29,554 nt of DNA, from contig JAEZIW010000011.1 in the NCBI GenBank assembly GCA_023436525.1, forward strand, positions 1 through 29,554. Reading direction: 5' to 3'. A program made the position numbers and the translations under genes. The DNA comes from Bacillota bacterium. GTDB taxonomy: Bacteria; Bacillota; Clostridia; Christensenellales; SZUA-584. Numbering within the stretch: the first letter of the stretch is position 1; each line of letters opens with the position of its first letter. Shown here piece after piece: positions 1 to 6,434 of the stretch. Below the pieces are notes generated by a model, which was not told where the DNA came from, did no database searches, and worked only from the letters and a program-made list of their open reading frames with translations.

Positions 1-1
1 T

Positions 2-160
2 GTATCTTCTTTATCTGTTGAGGAACTCTCGCGGCATTTTGTTCTGGCGCTGCGGGGCGTCAGCTATGAATGGTGCGCCCGCTATCCAGACTTTGATTTG
101 AAAGAGCAAGCATTAGCGCATACCCGCTTACTGATAGAGGGAATCCAAGATCATCGCTAA
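2..160 (+). CDS. TetR-family regulator, C-terminal fragment (cut by window edge)
   Basis: An open frame runs from the window edge to a TAA at 158-160 and encodes 52 residues. The segment LRGVSYEWCARYPDFDL and the following helical end resemble the C-terminal ligand-binding domain of TetR/AcrR regulators. That domain commonly ends in a tryptophan- and tyrosine-containing helix and a short helix with RLLIEGI-like sequence. The DNA-binding half lies outside the window, so the family call rests on the tail alone. It sits directly left of a tRNA-Leu 3' fragment, so it may be the last gene of an integrated element. Confidence 0.5.
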   Translation, partial: VSSLSVEELSRHFVLALRGVSYEWCARYPDFDLKEQALAHTRLLIEGIQDHR

Positions 161-186
161 TTTTATTTTAACAGGTATATAGGAAA

Positions 187-266
187 TTAAATATCACCCC
201 TTACGTTGTGTAGTAAGTTTAGCTTTCCGAACAGGAAAAATAAACTAATAGAGGGTGATATTTTAA
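187..266. repeat. Long imperfect palindrome next to the tRNA fragment
   Basis: The outer arms AAATATCACCC (189-199) and GGGTGATATTT (253-263) are perfect 11-bp inverted repeats. Inside them AGTTTA (216-221) pairs with TAAACT (241-246), and TTTCC (224-228) pairs with GGAAA (234-238). The whole could fold as a branched hairpin or be the end of a small mobile element. It abuts the tRNA-Leu 3' fragment, so it may also be recombinase-binding arms of an attachment site. No coding frame is evident in it. Confidence 0.6.
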
Positions 267-267
267 T

Positions 268-313
268 GCGTGGTAGCGATACCGTGCTGGTTCGAGTCCG
301 GCCACCGGCACCA
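268..313 (+). tRNA. tRNA-Leu 3'-end fragment, probable attachment site
   Basis: This is the 3' part of a class II tRNA. A long variable arm (GTGGTAGCGATACC, about 270-283) is followed by a T arm with stem GCTGG/CCGGC (286-290/298-302) and loop TTCGAGT. After that come the acceptor strand CACCGGC (303-309), discriminator A310 and an encoded CCA at 311-313. The variable arm and acceptor sequence match bacterial tRNA-Leu. The 5' acceptor strand, D arm and anticodon arm are absent upstream, so the gene is not functional here. A 3' tRNA fragment followed by a terminator is the usual distal end (attR type) of an element integrated in a tRNA gene. Confidence 0.85.
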
Positions 314-350
314 AAAAGAACGGTTATCTGAATGGGATGACCGTTCTTTT
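314..350 (+). terminator. Rho-independent terminator after the tRNA fragment
   Basis: AGAACGGT (317-324) pairs perfectly with ACCGTTCT (340-347) across a 15-nt loop, is flanked by A3/T3, and runs into TTTTATTTT. It is probably the original terminator of the tRNA-Leu gene. Confidence 0.85.
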
Positions 351-396
351 ATTTTATGAAAAAATTATTTAAGGGGTTTGAACCATTGGTATATTC

Positions 397-425
397 TTGT
401 TTTTATCGAATTGTAGCGTTATAAT
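397..425 (+). promoter_or_regulatory. Sigma-A-type promoter of the SUFU gene
   Basis: TTGTTT (397-402), a 17-nt spacer and a perfect TATAAT (420-425) lie about 60 nt before the coding start, between the tRNA terminator and the gene. Confidence 0.6.
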
Positions 426-485
426 CAATTATTGTATATATATTCCCCAATGTGCAATTTTATTATTCTTTCAAGGAGAAGTTTT

Positions 486-1127
486 ATGCTTTCGTTTCTA
501 AAGAAAACTCAATTTTTTTATAGTGAAAAAGATATTGATTTGCTCGAAAATTATATCACAAGCAAAATCGGGGTCTATCACGAAGTGATACATGAAATTG
601 CATCTCCTGATATTCATGTAGACATAATACCTGTTCCGCCATCGGTTGGACAAGAGTATTATACCCTTGTCACAATGGGAATGGGTGCTTATAAAATGAA
701 GGTCCCTCCTGATTATGCTAAAAGCAAATACAATCGTGCCGAACTGGCCATTCGTCTTCCTAAAGACTGGGATATTCAATCAGATGAAGAAAAATGGTTT
801 TGGCCTATTCATGTATTAAAGGTATTGGCAAGAATGCCTCTTGCGGAAAAGTCGTGGCTTGGATATGGGCACTCCATAGATTTTGGCAGCCCTTTTTCAA
901 ACAATACTAATTTTTGCGGTGTTTTGCTTGATTTTTTGTTTAATGATGACACGATACCATTGCGCTTAACTAATGGAGACAGCGTGCTGATGTATAATGT
1001 TATCCCGATATACAAAGAAGAGATGGAATTCAAAACTGCAAATTCAGCGGATGCTTTGTTCGACAGACTTGGAAACGCCGAAAAATCTGCACCGATAAAT
1101 ATACAACGCGAAAATCACTGTATTTAA
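486..1127 (+). CDS. SUFU (suppressor of fused) domain protein
   Basis: The 213-aa soluble protein is a stand-alone bacterial SUFU-domain protein. Recognisable pieces in order are a VDIIPVPPS strand near residue 45, YYTLVTMGMGAYKMKVP near 60-76, RAELAIRLPKDW, WFWPIHVLKVLARMP, WLGYGHSI, NTNFCGVLL and VIPIYKEEMEF. These are the conserved blocks of PF05076. The start at 486 is chosen because AAGGAG (473-478) lies 7 nt upstream; an in-frame ATG at 432 lies on the predicted transcription start with no ribosome site. Bacterial SUFU proteins have been proposed as immunity or binding partners in polymorphic toxin systems. No toxin gene is visible beside it, so its role is open. It stands alone with its own promoter. 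Confidence 0.88.
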   Translation: MLSFLKKTQFFYSEKDIDLLENYITSKIGVYHEVIHEIASPDIHVDIIPVPPSVGQEYYTLVTMGMGAYKMKVPPDYAKSKYNRAELAIRLPKDWDIQSDEEKWFWPIHVLKVLARMPLAEKSWLGYGHSIDFGSPFSNNTNFCGVLLDFLFNDDTIPLRLTNGDSVLMYNVIPIYKEEMEFKTANSADALFDRLGNAEKSAPINIQRENHCI

Positions 1128-1486
1128 CAGTGCATATGATATAACCGAACAACTTATATCCCATTAATCTATATAAATATCTTTTCTTGCTTTCATTTCG
1201 GCATATTTTGTTTTGCCAACGATTTATACCAGCTTATTATTATTACGTTTTAACACCTACACTTGCACAAATAATAAAATATAAATACAATAATAGTTTT
1301 TCTGATAAAAAATTCTTGTTGACAATCTTCATGTCAATATTTATAATTGAAATAGTTAAAAACAAACATAATTATGTTTATATCTTTTAGACATCTTAGT
1401 TTCGCATCAGGCATGAGACAGCAAGGCAAGACAGCAACAGGAATGACAGCATGGCTTGACAGCAATGGCAAAAGTTTTATATGAGG
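1128..1486. other. AT-rich intergenic stretch with possible gene remnant
   Basis: No convincing gene is present. A 36-codon frame (1374-1484) ends just before a terminator and includes RQQGKTATGMTAWLDSNG, which reads like the tail of a real protein. It has no ribosome site and I do not recognise it. Four copies of GACAGCA occur at 1417, 1430, 1445 and 1458, with spacings of 13-15 nt. Confidence 0.3.
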
Positions 1487-1511
1487 AACCACCGGATGCC
1501 CGGTGGTTTTT
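1487..1511 (+). terminator. Rho-independent terminator, rightward
   Basis: AACCACCGG (1487-1495) pairs with CCGGTGGTT (1500-1508) across a 4-nt loop and runs into T residues. On the minus strand no T tract follows, so it acts on rightward transcription, from the SUFU gene or the remnant after it. It also lies against the 3' end of the convergent arsR-like gene. Confidence 0.75.
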
Positions 1512-1876
1512 CATTTATTATTCGAACCCGCCAGCAACTGCTGACAGCAGCAATATGTATTCTGCAAATAATCCAGCTTTTTTAGGTCGCTTTTGTATTG
1601 CTCGGACGACTCCCACTGGCTGAGCAAAAAGTTAAGCAGCTCTTTGCAATGCATGCAGAACGAATCGCTCAGGCTGTAAAAACACCATTGCTGAATTTTT
1701 CGGCATTTGATAATTCGTGAATACCGCAGCCGGTTGAGATGCTTGGATACCGTGGGCTGAGACACATTCAAAATCTCCGCAATCATACAGACACACAGCT
1801 CCTTGGTGGCCAAAAGGCTTAATATACGCAAACGGCTCGGATCGCCGAGCGCCTTAAACACATCCGACAAGTCCAT
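1511..1876 (-). CDS. ArsR/SmtB-family metalloregulatory repressor
   Basis: The 121-aa winged-helix repressor has the ArsR pattern: DVFKALGDPSRLRILSLL at the N-terminus, then ELCVC at residues 26-30 and the recognition helix SQPTVSKHLNRL at about 39-50. The CVC pair (C28, C30) in helix alpha-3 is the arsenite/antimonite-type sensing site of classical ArsR. Extra cysteines occur at C74, C77 and in a CCC run at 109-111, so an additional metal site is possible. The upstream purine stretch GAAGGGAAAAGAAG provides the ribosome site. No ars efflux genes are next to it. The divergent neighbour is a Cys-rich small protein, which may or may not be its target. Confidence 0.88.
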   Translation of the reverse strand: MDLSDVFKALGDPSRLRILSLLATKELCVCMIAEILNVSQPTVSKHLNRLRYSRIIKCRKIQQWCFYSLSDSFCMHCKELLNFLLSQWESSEQYKSDLKKLDYLQNTYCCCQQLLAGSNNK

Positions 1877-1960
1877 GTTGCTTCTTTTCCCTTCTGTTAG
1901 TCATTATATGGCGTAAAAAAGAAGATACGACAAAAGCCGTTTATTTTTTCGCGTTTAAGA

Positions 1961-1987
1961 ACCATATTCCCGCATCGGCATATAGTA
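1961..1987 (+). promoter_or_regulatory. Possible sigma-K-like promoter
   Basis: AC at 1961-1962, a 16-nt spacer and CATATAGTA (1979-1987) fit the mother-cell sigma-K pattern AC-N16-CATAnnnTA. It lies about 30 nt before the start of the Cys/Gly-rich protein. The match is short, so it is only a candidate. Confidence 0.35.
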
Positions 1988-2018
1988 AATTATAAATACT
2001 CTTAAAGGGGGCAAATAC

Positions 2019-2240
2019 ATGGACGGTTTATTTAACAATAACAATAACTCAATGCTTTGGATTATCATTCTTCTGTGCTGCTGCGGCGGCTTCGGCGGCG
2101 GATGCGGCAACAGCTGTGGCTGCGATAATAATTGCGGCTGCAACGATGGCTTCGGCGGCGGTTTTGGCGGAATACTGCCTATACTCCTGCTGTGCTGCTG
2201 CGGCGGCTTTGGCGGCGGCTGCGGGCAAAAATGCTGCTAA
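2019..2240 (+). CDS. Small Cys/Gly-rich protein, HCB-protein-13 type
   Basis: The 73-aa protein has an Asn-rich start (MDGLFNNNNNSM), a hydrophobic segment, LLCCCGGFGGGCG, a Cys/Asn segment, a second hydrophobic segment and a second LLCCCGGFGGGCG block ending in KCC. It is an internal duplication of hydrophobic stretch plus CCCGGFGGGCG. Clostridial genomes contain similar small proteins annotated as chorion-class high-cysteine HCB protein 13, whose function is unknown. The ribosome site AGGGGG lies about 8 nt upstream. A sigma-K-like motif upstream and the many cysteines would fit a disulfide-cross-linked spore surface component, but that is inference. Its DNA is strongly GGC-biased, unlike its AT-rich surroundings. 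Confidence 0.8.
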   Translation: MDGLFNNNNNSMLWIIILLCCCGGFGGGCGNSCGCDNNCGCNDGFGGGFGGILPILLLCCCGGFGGGCGQKCC

Positions 2241-2293
2241 GGGCTTTCGCTTCATACATCCCGTATATAATCTGTCTTCCACTGAAAATTTAT

Positions 2294-2322
2294 AGAATGC
2301 CTATACCGGCATTCTTTTTTTT
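2294..2322 (+). terminator. Rho-independent terminator of the HCB-type gene
   Basis: AGAATGCC (2294-2301) and GGCATTCT (2308-2315) form a perfect 8-bp stem with a 6-nt loop, followed by a T run (2316-2322). Confidence 0.85.
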
Positions 2323-2330
2323 GATAATCC

Positions 2331-2486
2331 TTAAGTCATACCGGGCTTGTCGGCTGTGAAACGAATGATATCCCAAGAAATGCATGAAGAATGAGCATCT
2401 GTTTCTATAAATAGTCGATCACTAGGTGCCCCGACAGAATGATGAATATCTTTTGATAATCTCTGAATAACACAGCGATTACTATT
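2331..2486 (-). pseudogene. Decayed coding remnant, possibly tautomerase-like
   Basis: A minus-strand open frame of 51 codons without a start reads QRLSKDIHHSVGAPSDRLFI followed by ETDAHSSCISWD, then RFTADKPGMT and a stop. The composition and helix-then-VGAPSDRLFIE pattern resemble the C-terminal half of MIF/4-oxalocrotonate-tautomerase-like proteins, but this is a weak recognition. The frame is closed upstream by stops and there is no ribosome site, so it is probably a truncated relic. The rest of 2487-2728 holds no gene I can support. Confidence 0.3.
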
Positions 2487-2728
2487 CTAAAGAATATACT
2501 TGTCATGTAAGGTTTACTAAAGCTTGTTTACTTAAAATGGTTATTTATTGTATTTCAAAAGATGATAATAAATCGTCTCCTTTGAAAGAAGGTGAATACG
2601 AAGCACCTGCGGAGGTGTTGCCTTATCAAAGCATCCATCTCATATGTCGCCTTTTGGCGGAAATTGCTATCATCGTACCGCTATCACGGGATAAGAAAGA
2701 GCCGCATTGGTTCCTCATATCACTTTGA

Positions 2729-3859
2729 TTATGACAGACGCTCTTTAAAGTCATCATAGCCGAATTCGCGCACGAGCTTGTTTTTCCCTTCAGCCGTGTG
2801 AATCAGTATCGACGGCAGAGGCATGCCGTTGAACGTGTTGTTCTTCACCATCGTGTAATGCGCCATGTCACAGAACACCAGCTTGTCCCCGATTTTGAGC
2901 GGCTCGTCAAAGGCGTAATCGCCGATGATGTCGCCGGCGAGGCATGTGGGGCCGCCGAACCGGTAGGTATGCGTCTTCTCCCCCGGTTTGCCCGCACCGA
3001 TGATCTCGGGCCGGTATGGCATCTCCAGCACATCGGGCATATGGCAGGCTGCCGATGTATCGAGAATCGCGATATCCATGCCGTTGTGCACGATATCCAG
3101 TACACTTGCAACAAGAAAGCCCGTGTTGAGTGCCACCGCTTCTCCGGGTTCTAAATACAGCTGCACATCATATGTGTCTCGCAGACGAACCAGCTCTTTA
3201 ATGAGCCGTTCCACATCGTAATCCTGTCGTGTGATGTGATGGCCGCCGCCGAGGTTCAGCCACGCCATGCCGTGAAAATACGCGCCGAACTTTGTTTCGG
3301 CGGCTTGCAGCGTTTCGCAGAGTGCATCGGCGTTCTGTTCGCAGAGTGTATGCATATGAAAGCCGGACAGGCCTGCCAAGTAATGCGGCTCGAAGTTGGC
3401 AAGCGTGGTGCCAAGGCGCGAAAACGGCGCACACGGGTCGTATATCGCGTGATCCTGCGTGGATTGCTCGGGGTTCAGCCGCAGACCGCAAGACACACCC
3501 GCATCCAGCGCCTGCCTGCCGAAGCGCCGCCATTGATCAAACGAATTGAATATAATATGCCCGCAGATGCGCGTCAGTTCATCCATGTCGGCCTCTTTGT
3601 AGGCAGGCGAATAAACGTGCGTTTCGCCGCCGAACAGCTCTGCACCTAGCTTGGCTTCATAAATCCCGCTGGCCGCCGTGCCGCAAAGATACCTGCTGAT
3701 CAGCGGGTAAAGGCTGTGCATCGAAAACGCCTTCTGCGCAAGCAGAATTTTGCATCCGCTGCGTTCCATCACGTAAGCAAGCTGTTCAAGATTTTTGATC
3801 AGCCTTGTTTCGTCCACCACATAGCAGGGTGTGGGCAGCGTGTGAAGCCAGCTTTCCAT
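2729..3859 (-). CDS. nspC: Carboxynorspermidine/carboxyspermidine decarboxylase
   Basis: The 376-aa PLP enzyme of the alanine-racemase-fold decarboxylase family removes CO2 from carboxyspermidine or carboxynorspermidine to give spermidine or norspermidine. The N-terminal LPTPCYVVDE is followed by AQKAFSMHSL with the probable Schiff-base lysine K43. LNLGGGHH (201-208) and LEPGEA (236-241) bind the cofactor phosphate, and CLAGD (306-310) carries the active-site Cys and Asp of the partner subunit. Length is normal for the family. It starts within the last base of the dehydrogenase stop codon (1-nt overlap at 3859), so the two are translationally coupled and act in sequence. Confidence 0.95.
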   Translation of the reverse strand: MESWLHTLPTPCYVVDETRLIKNLEQLAYVMERSGCKILLAQKAFSMHSLYPLISRYLCGTAASGIYEAKLGAELFGGETHVYSPAYKEADMDELTRICGHIIFNSFDQWRRFGRQALDAGVSCGLRLNPEQSTQDHAIYDPCAPFSRLGTTLANFEPHYLAGLSGFHMHTLCEQNADALCETLQAAETKFGAYFHGMAWLNLGGGHHITRQDYDVERLIKELVRLRDTYDVQLYLEPGEAVALNTGFLVASVLDIVHNGMDIAILDTSAACHMPDVLEMPYRPEIIGAGKPGEKTHTYRFGGPTCLAGDIIGDYAFDEPLKIGDKLVFCDMAHYTMVKNNTFNGMPLPSILIHTAEGKNKLVREFGYDDFKERLS

Positions 3860-5058
3860 CAGTCCACCATCACCGGGTTAAAATCTTCTTTCCACGGCAG
3901 GCCCCATTTATTAAGCGCGTCCATAAACGGATCGGGATCGAACTCCTCCACGTTGTAAACGCCCGCTCCGCCCCATGTGCCGTTCATCAGCAGCATCGCG
4001 CCGATCATCGCGGGCACGCCCGTGGTGTAGCTGATGGCTTGACTGCCGACCTCTTTATATACCTCCTGATGGTCGCACACGTTGTAAACGTAATAATGGC
4101 GCTCCTTACCGTCCTTCAAACCTTTGAAAATGCAGCCGATATTTGTTTTACCCACCGTGCGCGGTCCGAGTGACGCCGGATCGGGCAGCACCGCTTTTAA
4201 AAACTGCAGCGGCACGATTTTCTGCCCCTGATATTCGATCGGTTCGATGGACGTCATACCGACGTTCTCAAGGCATTTTAAATGCGTGAGATAGCTCTGT
4301 CCAAACGTCATGAAAAAGCGGATGCGTTTGATGCCCTTGATGTTGAGCGCCAGGCTTTCCAGCTCCTCGTGGTGCAACAGATACATATCCTTCACACCCA
4401 CCTCGGGGAAGTCGTAAACGCGCTTGATTTCCATCGGCTCTGTTTCGACCCACTGCCCGTTTTCGATATAGCTGCCCTTCGCCGATACCTCACGGATGTT
4501 GATCTCGGGGTTGAAATTCGTTGCGAACGGATAACCATGATCGCCGCCGTTGCAATCGAGAATATCGATCTCGTGGATTTCATCGAAATAGTGCTTTTGC
4601 GCGTACGCGCTGAATACGCCCGTCACGCCGGGGTCGAACCCGCAGCCGAGCAGCGCGGTGATGCCCGCTTGTTTGAAACGGTCGCGATAGGCCCACTGCC
4701 AGCTGTATTCAAACTTGGCCGTATCAATCGGCTCATAGTTCGCCGTGTCAACGTAATTTGTTTTGGTGGTAAGGCACGCGTCCATGATCGTTAAATCCTG
4801 ATATGGCAGCGCGAGATTGATGACAACGTCCGGCTTGAATGCGTCGATCAGCTTCACCAGCTCATCCACGTTGTCGGCATCCACCTGTGCGGTGGTTATC
4901 TTTGTTTTGCCGCCGTCCAGCTTCTTTTTCAGCGCGTCGCACTTACTGACAGTGCGGCTCGCGATGCATATTTCCTCAAACACGTCCGGGTTCTGGCAGC
5001 ACTTATGAATGGTAACGCTCGCCACGCCCCCGCAGCCGATAATTAACGCTTTTCCCAT
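3859..5058 (-). CDS. Carboxynorspermidine/carboxyspermidine dehydrogenase (saccharopine dehydrogenase family)
   Basis: The 399-aa NAD(P)H-dependent enzyme condenses putrescine (or diaminopropane) with aspartate semialdehyde to carboxyspermidine (or carboxynorspermidine). The Rossmann glycine motif IIGCGGVA is at residues 6-13, followed by IASRT for the cofactor ribose, VVINLALPY, YVDTANYEP and LGCGFDPGVTGVF. These blocks and the length match bacterial CANSDH rather than lysine-pathway saccharopine dehydrogenase. The downstream coupled nspC gene fixes the pathway. A strong AAGGAGG (5064-5070) sits 5 nt before the start. It is separated from speB by 536 bp, so it may have its own promoter. Confidence 0.95.
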   Translation of the reverse strand: MGKALIIGCGGVASVTIHKCCQNPDVFEEICIASRTVSKCDALKKKLDGGKTKITTAQVDADNVDELVKLIDAFKPDVVINLALPYQDLTIMDACLTTKTNYVDTANYEPIDTAKFEYSWQWAYRDRFKQAGITALLGCGFDPGVTGVFSAYAQKHYFDEIHEIDILDCNGGDHGYPFATNFNPEINIREVSAKGSYIENGQWVETEPMEIKRVYDFPEVGVKDMYLLHHEELESLALNIKGIKRIRFFMTFGQSYLTHLKCLENVGMTSIEPIEYQGQKIVPLQFLKAVLPDPASLGPRTVGKTNIGCIFKGLKDGKERHYYVYNVCDHQEVYKEVGSQAISYTTGVPAMIGAMLLMNGTWGGAGVYNVEEFDPDPFMDALNKWGLPWKEDFNPVMVD

Positions 5059-5120
5059 TGTATCCTCCTTGCAAGATTGTCAGAGCGATAAATCTTTTAT
5101 TGTAGTAACTTACTTGTCCT

Positions 5121-5209
5121 GTCATCCTGAGGTGTGAAGCACCGACTATGCAGTGGACCAGGATCTGTTGCGACAGATTCTTCACTTCGCTACACTCGTT
5201 CAGAATGAC
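5121..5209. repeat. Intergenic palindromic repeat, copy 1
   Basis: This 89-bp unit begins GTCATCCTGA and ends TCAGAATGAC, which are near-perfect terminal inverted repeats. Its core contains AGTGGACCAGGATCTGTTG and CGACAGATTCTTC. The sequence resembles the dispersed small repeats common in Firmicute intergenic DNA. It lies 60 bp upstream of the carboxyspermidine dehydrogenase gene. Confidence 0.7.
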
Positions 5210-5252
5210 CGCTAACCGTAACTCTTCGTTTTTTGAGTTGCGTAAGCGCATT

Positions 5253-5348
5253 ATGATTCCGAGCTTGTCGACAACGAAGTGGACTGGAATCCCATGTTCA
5301 AAGCGTTTTGCCATGGTGTGCTTACGTCGTTTCCCTCATCAGAATCAT
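5253..5348. repeat. Intergenic palindromic repeat, degenerate copy 2
   Basis: This unit begins ATGATTCCGA and ends TCAGAATCAT, so it keeps the terminal inverted repeats. It shares the core ACGAAGTGGACTGGAATCC with the other copies but is otherwise diverged. Confidence 0.5.
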
Positions 5349-5392
5349 CACACATGATCACGCCATTGTGAACGAAAACAGTTACATTTTTG

Positions 5393-5480
5393 GTCATTCT
5401 GAACCCGCAACGCGGTTGACTACGAAGTGGATGAGAATCTGTCTCAACAGATCCTTCCTCGCTTTGCTCATCAGGATGAC
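5393..5480. repeat. Intergenic palindromic repeat, copy 3
   Basis: This 88-bp unit begins GTCATTCTGA and ends TCAGGATGAC, with core TACGAAGTGGATGAGAATCT and ACAGATCCTTC. It aligns with copy 1 over its whole length. Further on, AGTCATTT/AAATGACT (5531-5549) forms a separate 8-bp hairpin with a 3-nt loop that lacks a T tract. No gene is supported in 5059-5594. Confidence 0.7.
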
Positions 5481-5594
5481 AGTATCAATTGCTTTACATT
5501 GCAATGACATAATCACTTTTAACGGCCTACAGTCATTTTTCAAATGACTTAGTCAGATAGTTTTCTTCTTTTCGAAGACTGATTGCCTTAAGCT

Positions 5595-6434
5595 TCAGCC
5601 GACATTCATCGCCAGCAGCAGCTCGCGCAGTATTTTCAGCGCCGCCGCGGTCGATATGCCGCTCGGGTCGTATACGGGGCTCAGCTCATTCAAATCGCAC
5701 GCGACGATGTTCAGCGGCTTGCATACCGCATACATGGCTTCAAGCAGCTGCATAAAGCTAACGCCGCCCGGTTCGGGCGTGCCTGTACCGGGAAACACCG
5801 ACGGGTCGAGCACATCAAGGTCTATCGTCAAATAGACAGGCTTTCCCTTAAGCTTATTCACCGCATCTTCAAGGCCGCCGAAGTCAAAAGCGTGCAGATT
5901 CGTATGCGCTTTGCCCCACTCGAATTCTTCCTTGAGCCCCGAACGAATACCAAACTGATAAATGCGCCCATCGCCGAGACTATCCCACACACGCCGCATC
6001 ACAGTGGCGTGAGAGAGTGTGGCTCCGAGATAATCCTCACGCAAATCGGTATGCGCATCAAAATGAATCACGTGCAAATCGGGGTGTTTCTTTGCCGCGG
6101 CGCGCACCGCGCCCAGCGTCACCAAATGCTCGCCGCCGATCATGAGCGGGCGTTTGCCGTCAGCAAGTATCTGCGCCGCCTTCTCTTCAATTGCGCCGAG
6201 TGCCGTGCGCGTATCGCCAAAGCATAACTCAAGATCGCCGCCGTCATGCACAAAGAGGTCTTCCACGTCCGCATCCAGGTATGGGCTGTACGTTTCCAGC
6301 GCGTACGATTCCGCGCGCATGGTGCGGCTCGCAAAACGCGTACCGGGGCGGTAGCTCGTCGTTGAATCAAACGGCGCGCCGAATATCACGGTGTCCGCTT
6401 TGTCATACGGTTTGTCACAGCCAAGGAACGTCAT
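5595..6434 (-). CDS. speB: Agmatinase (ureohydrolase family)
   Basis: The 279-aa manganese hydrolase converts agmatine to putrescine and urea. Metal-ligand motifs are complete: GGEH (100-103), HFDAHTD (124-130) and TIDLDVLDPS (D205, D207). The length fits bacterial agmatinases, and the loops are shorter than in arginases. Its start ATG overlaps the speE stop in an ATGA arrangement (6431-6434), so it is translated as part of the same transcript. With the arginine-type decarboxylase it supplies putrescine, the acceptor for both spermidine routes encoded here. Confidence 0.92.
   Translation of the reverse strand: MTFLGCDKPYDKADTVIFGAPFDSTTSYRPGTRFASRTMRAESYALETYSPYLDADVEDLFVHDGGDLELCFGDTRTALGAIEEKAAQILADGKRPLMIGGEHLVTLGAVRAAAKKHPDLHVIHFDAHTDLREDYLGATLSHATVMRRVWDSLGDGRIYQFGIRSGLKEEFEWGKAHTNLHAFDFGGLEDAVNKLKGKPVYLTIDLDVLDPSVFPGTGTPEPGGVSFMQLLEAMYAVCKPLNIVACDLNELSPVYDPSGISTAAALKILRELLLAMNVG

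Noticed and set aside
1187..1390. 67-codon plus-strand frame
   Set aside because: AT-rich, no ribosome site, Tyr/Ile/Asn-dominated composition expected of random AT-rich sequence.
1417..1464. Four GACAGCA repeats as a CRISPR or iteron array
   Set aside because: Units are only 7 bp with variable spacing and no flanking cas or rep gene.
2537..2728. 63-codon plus-strand frame before nspC
   Set aside because: No ribosome site and no recognisable pattern; ends exactly where the antisense nspC gene ends.
5003..5547. Frames of 69-103 codons in the speB-dehydrogenase gap
   Set aside because: They are translations of the palindromic intergenic repeats, and the repeat structure explains the open frames.
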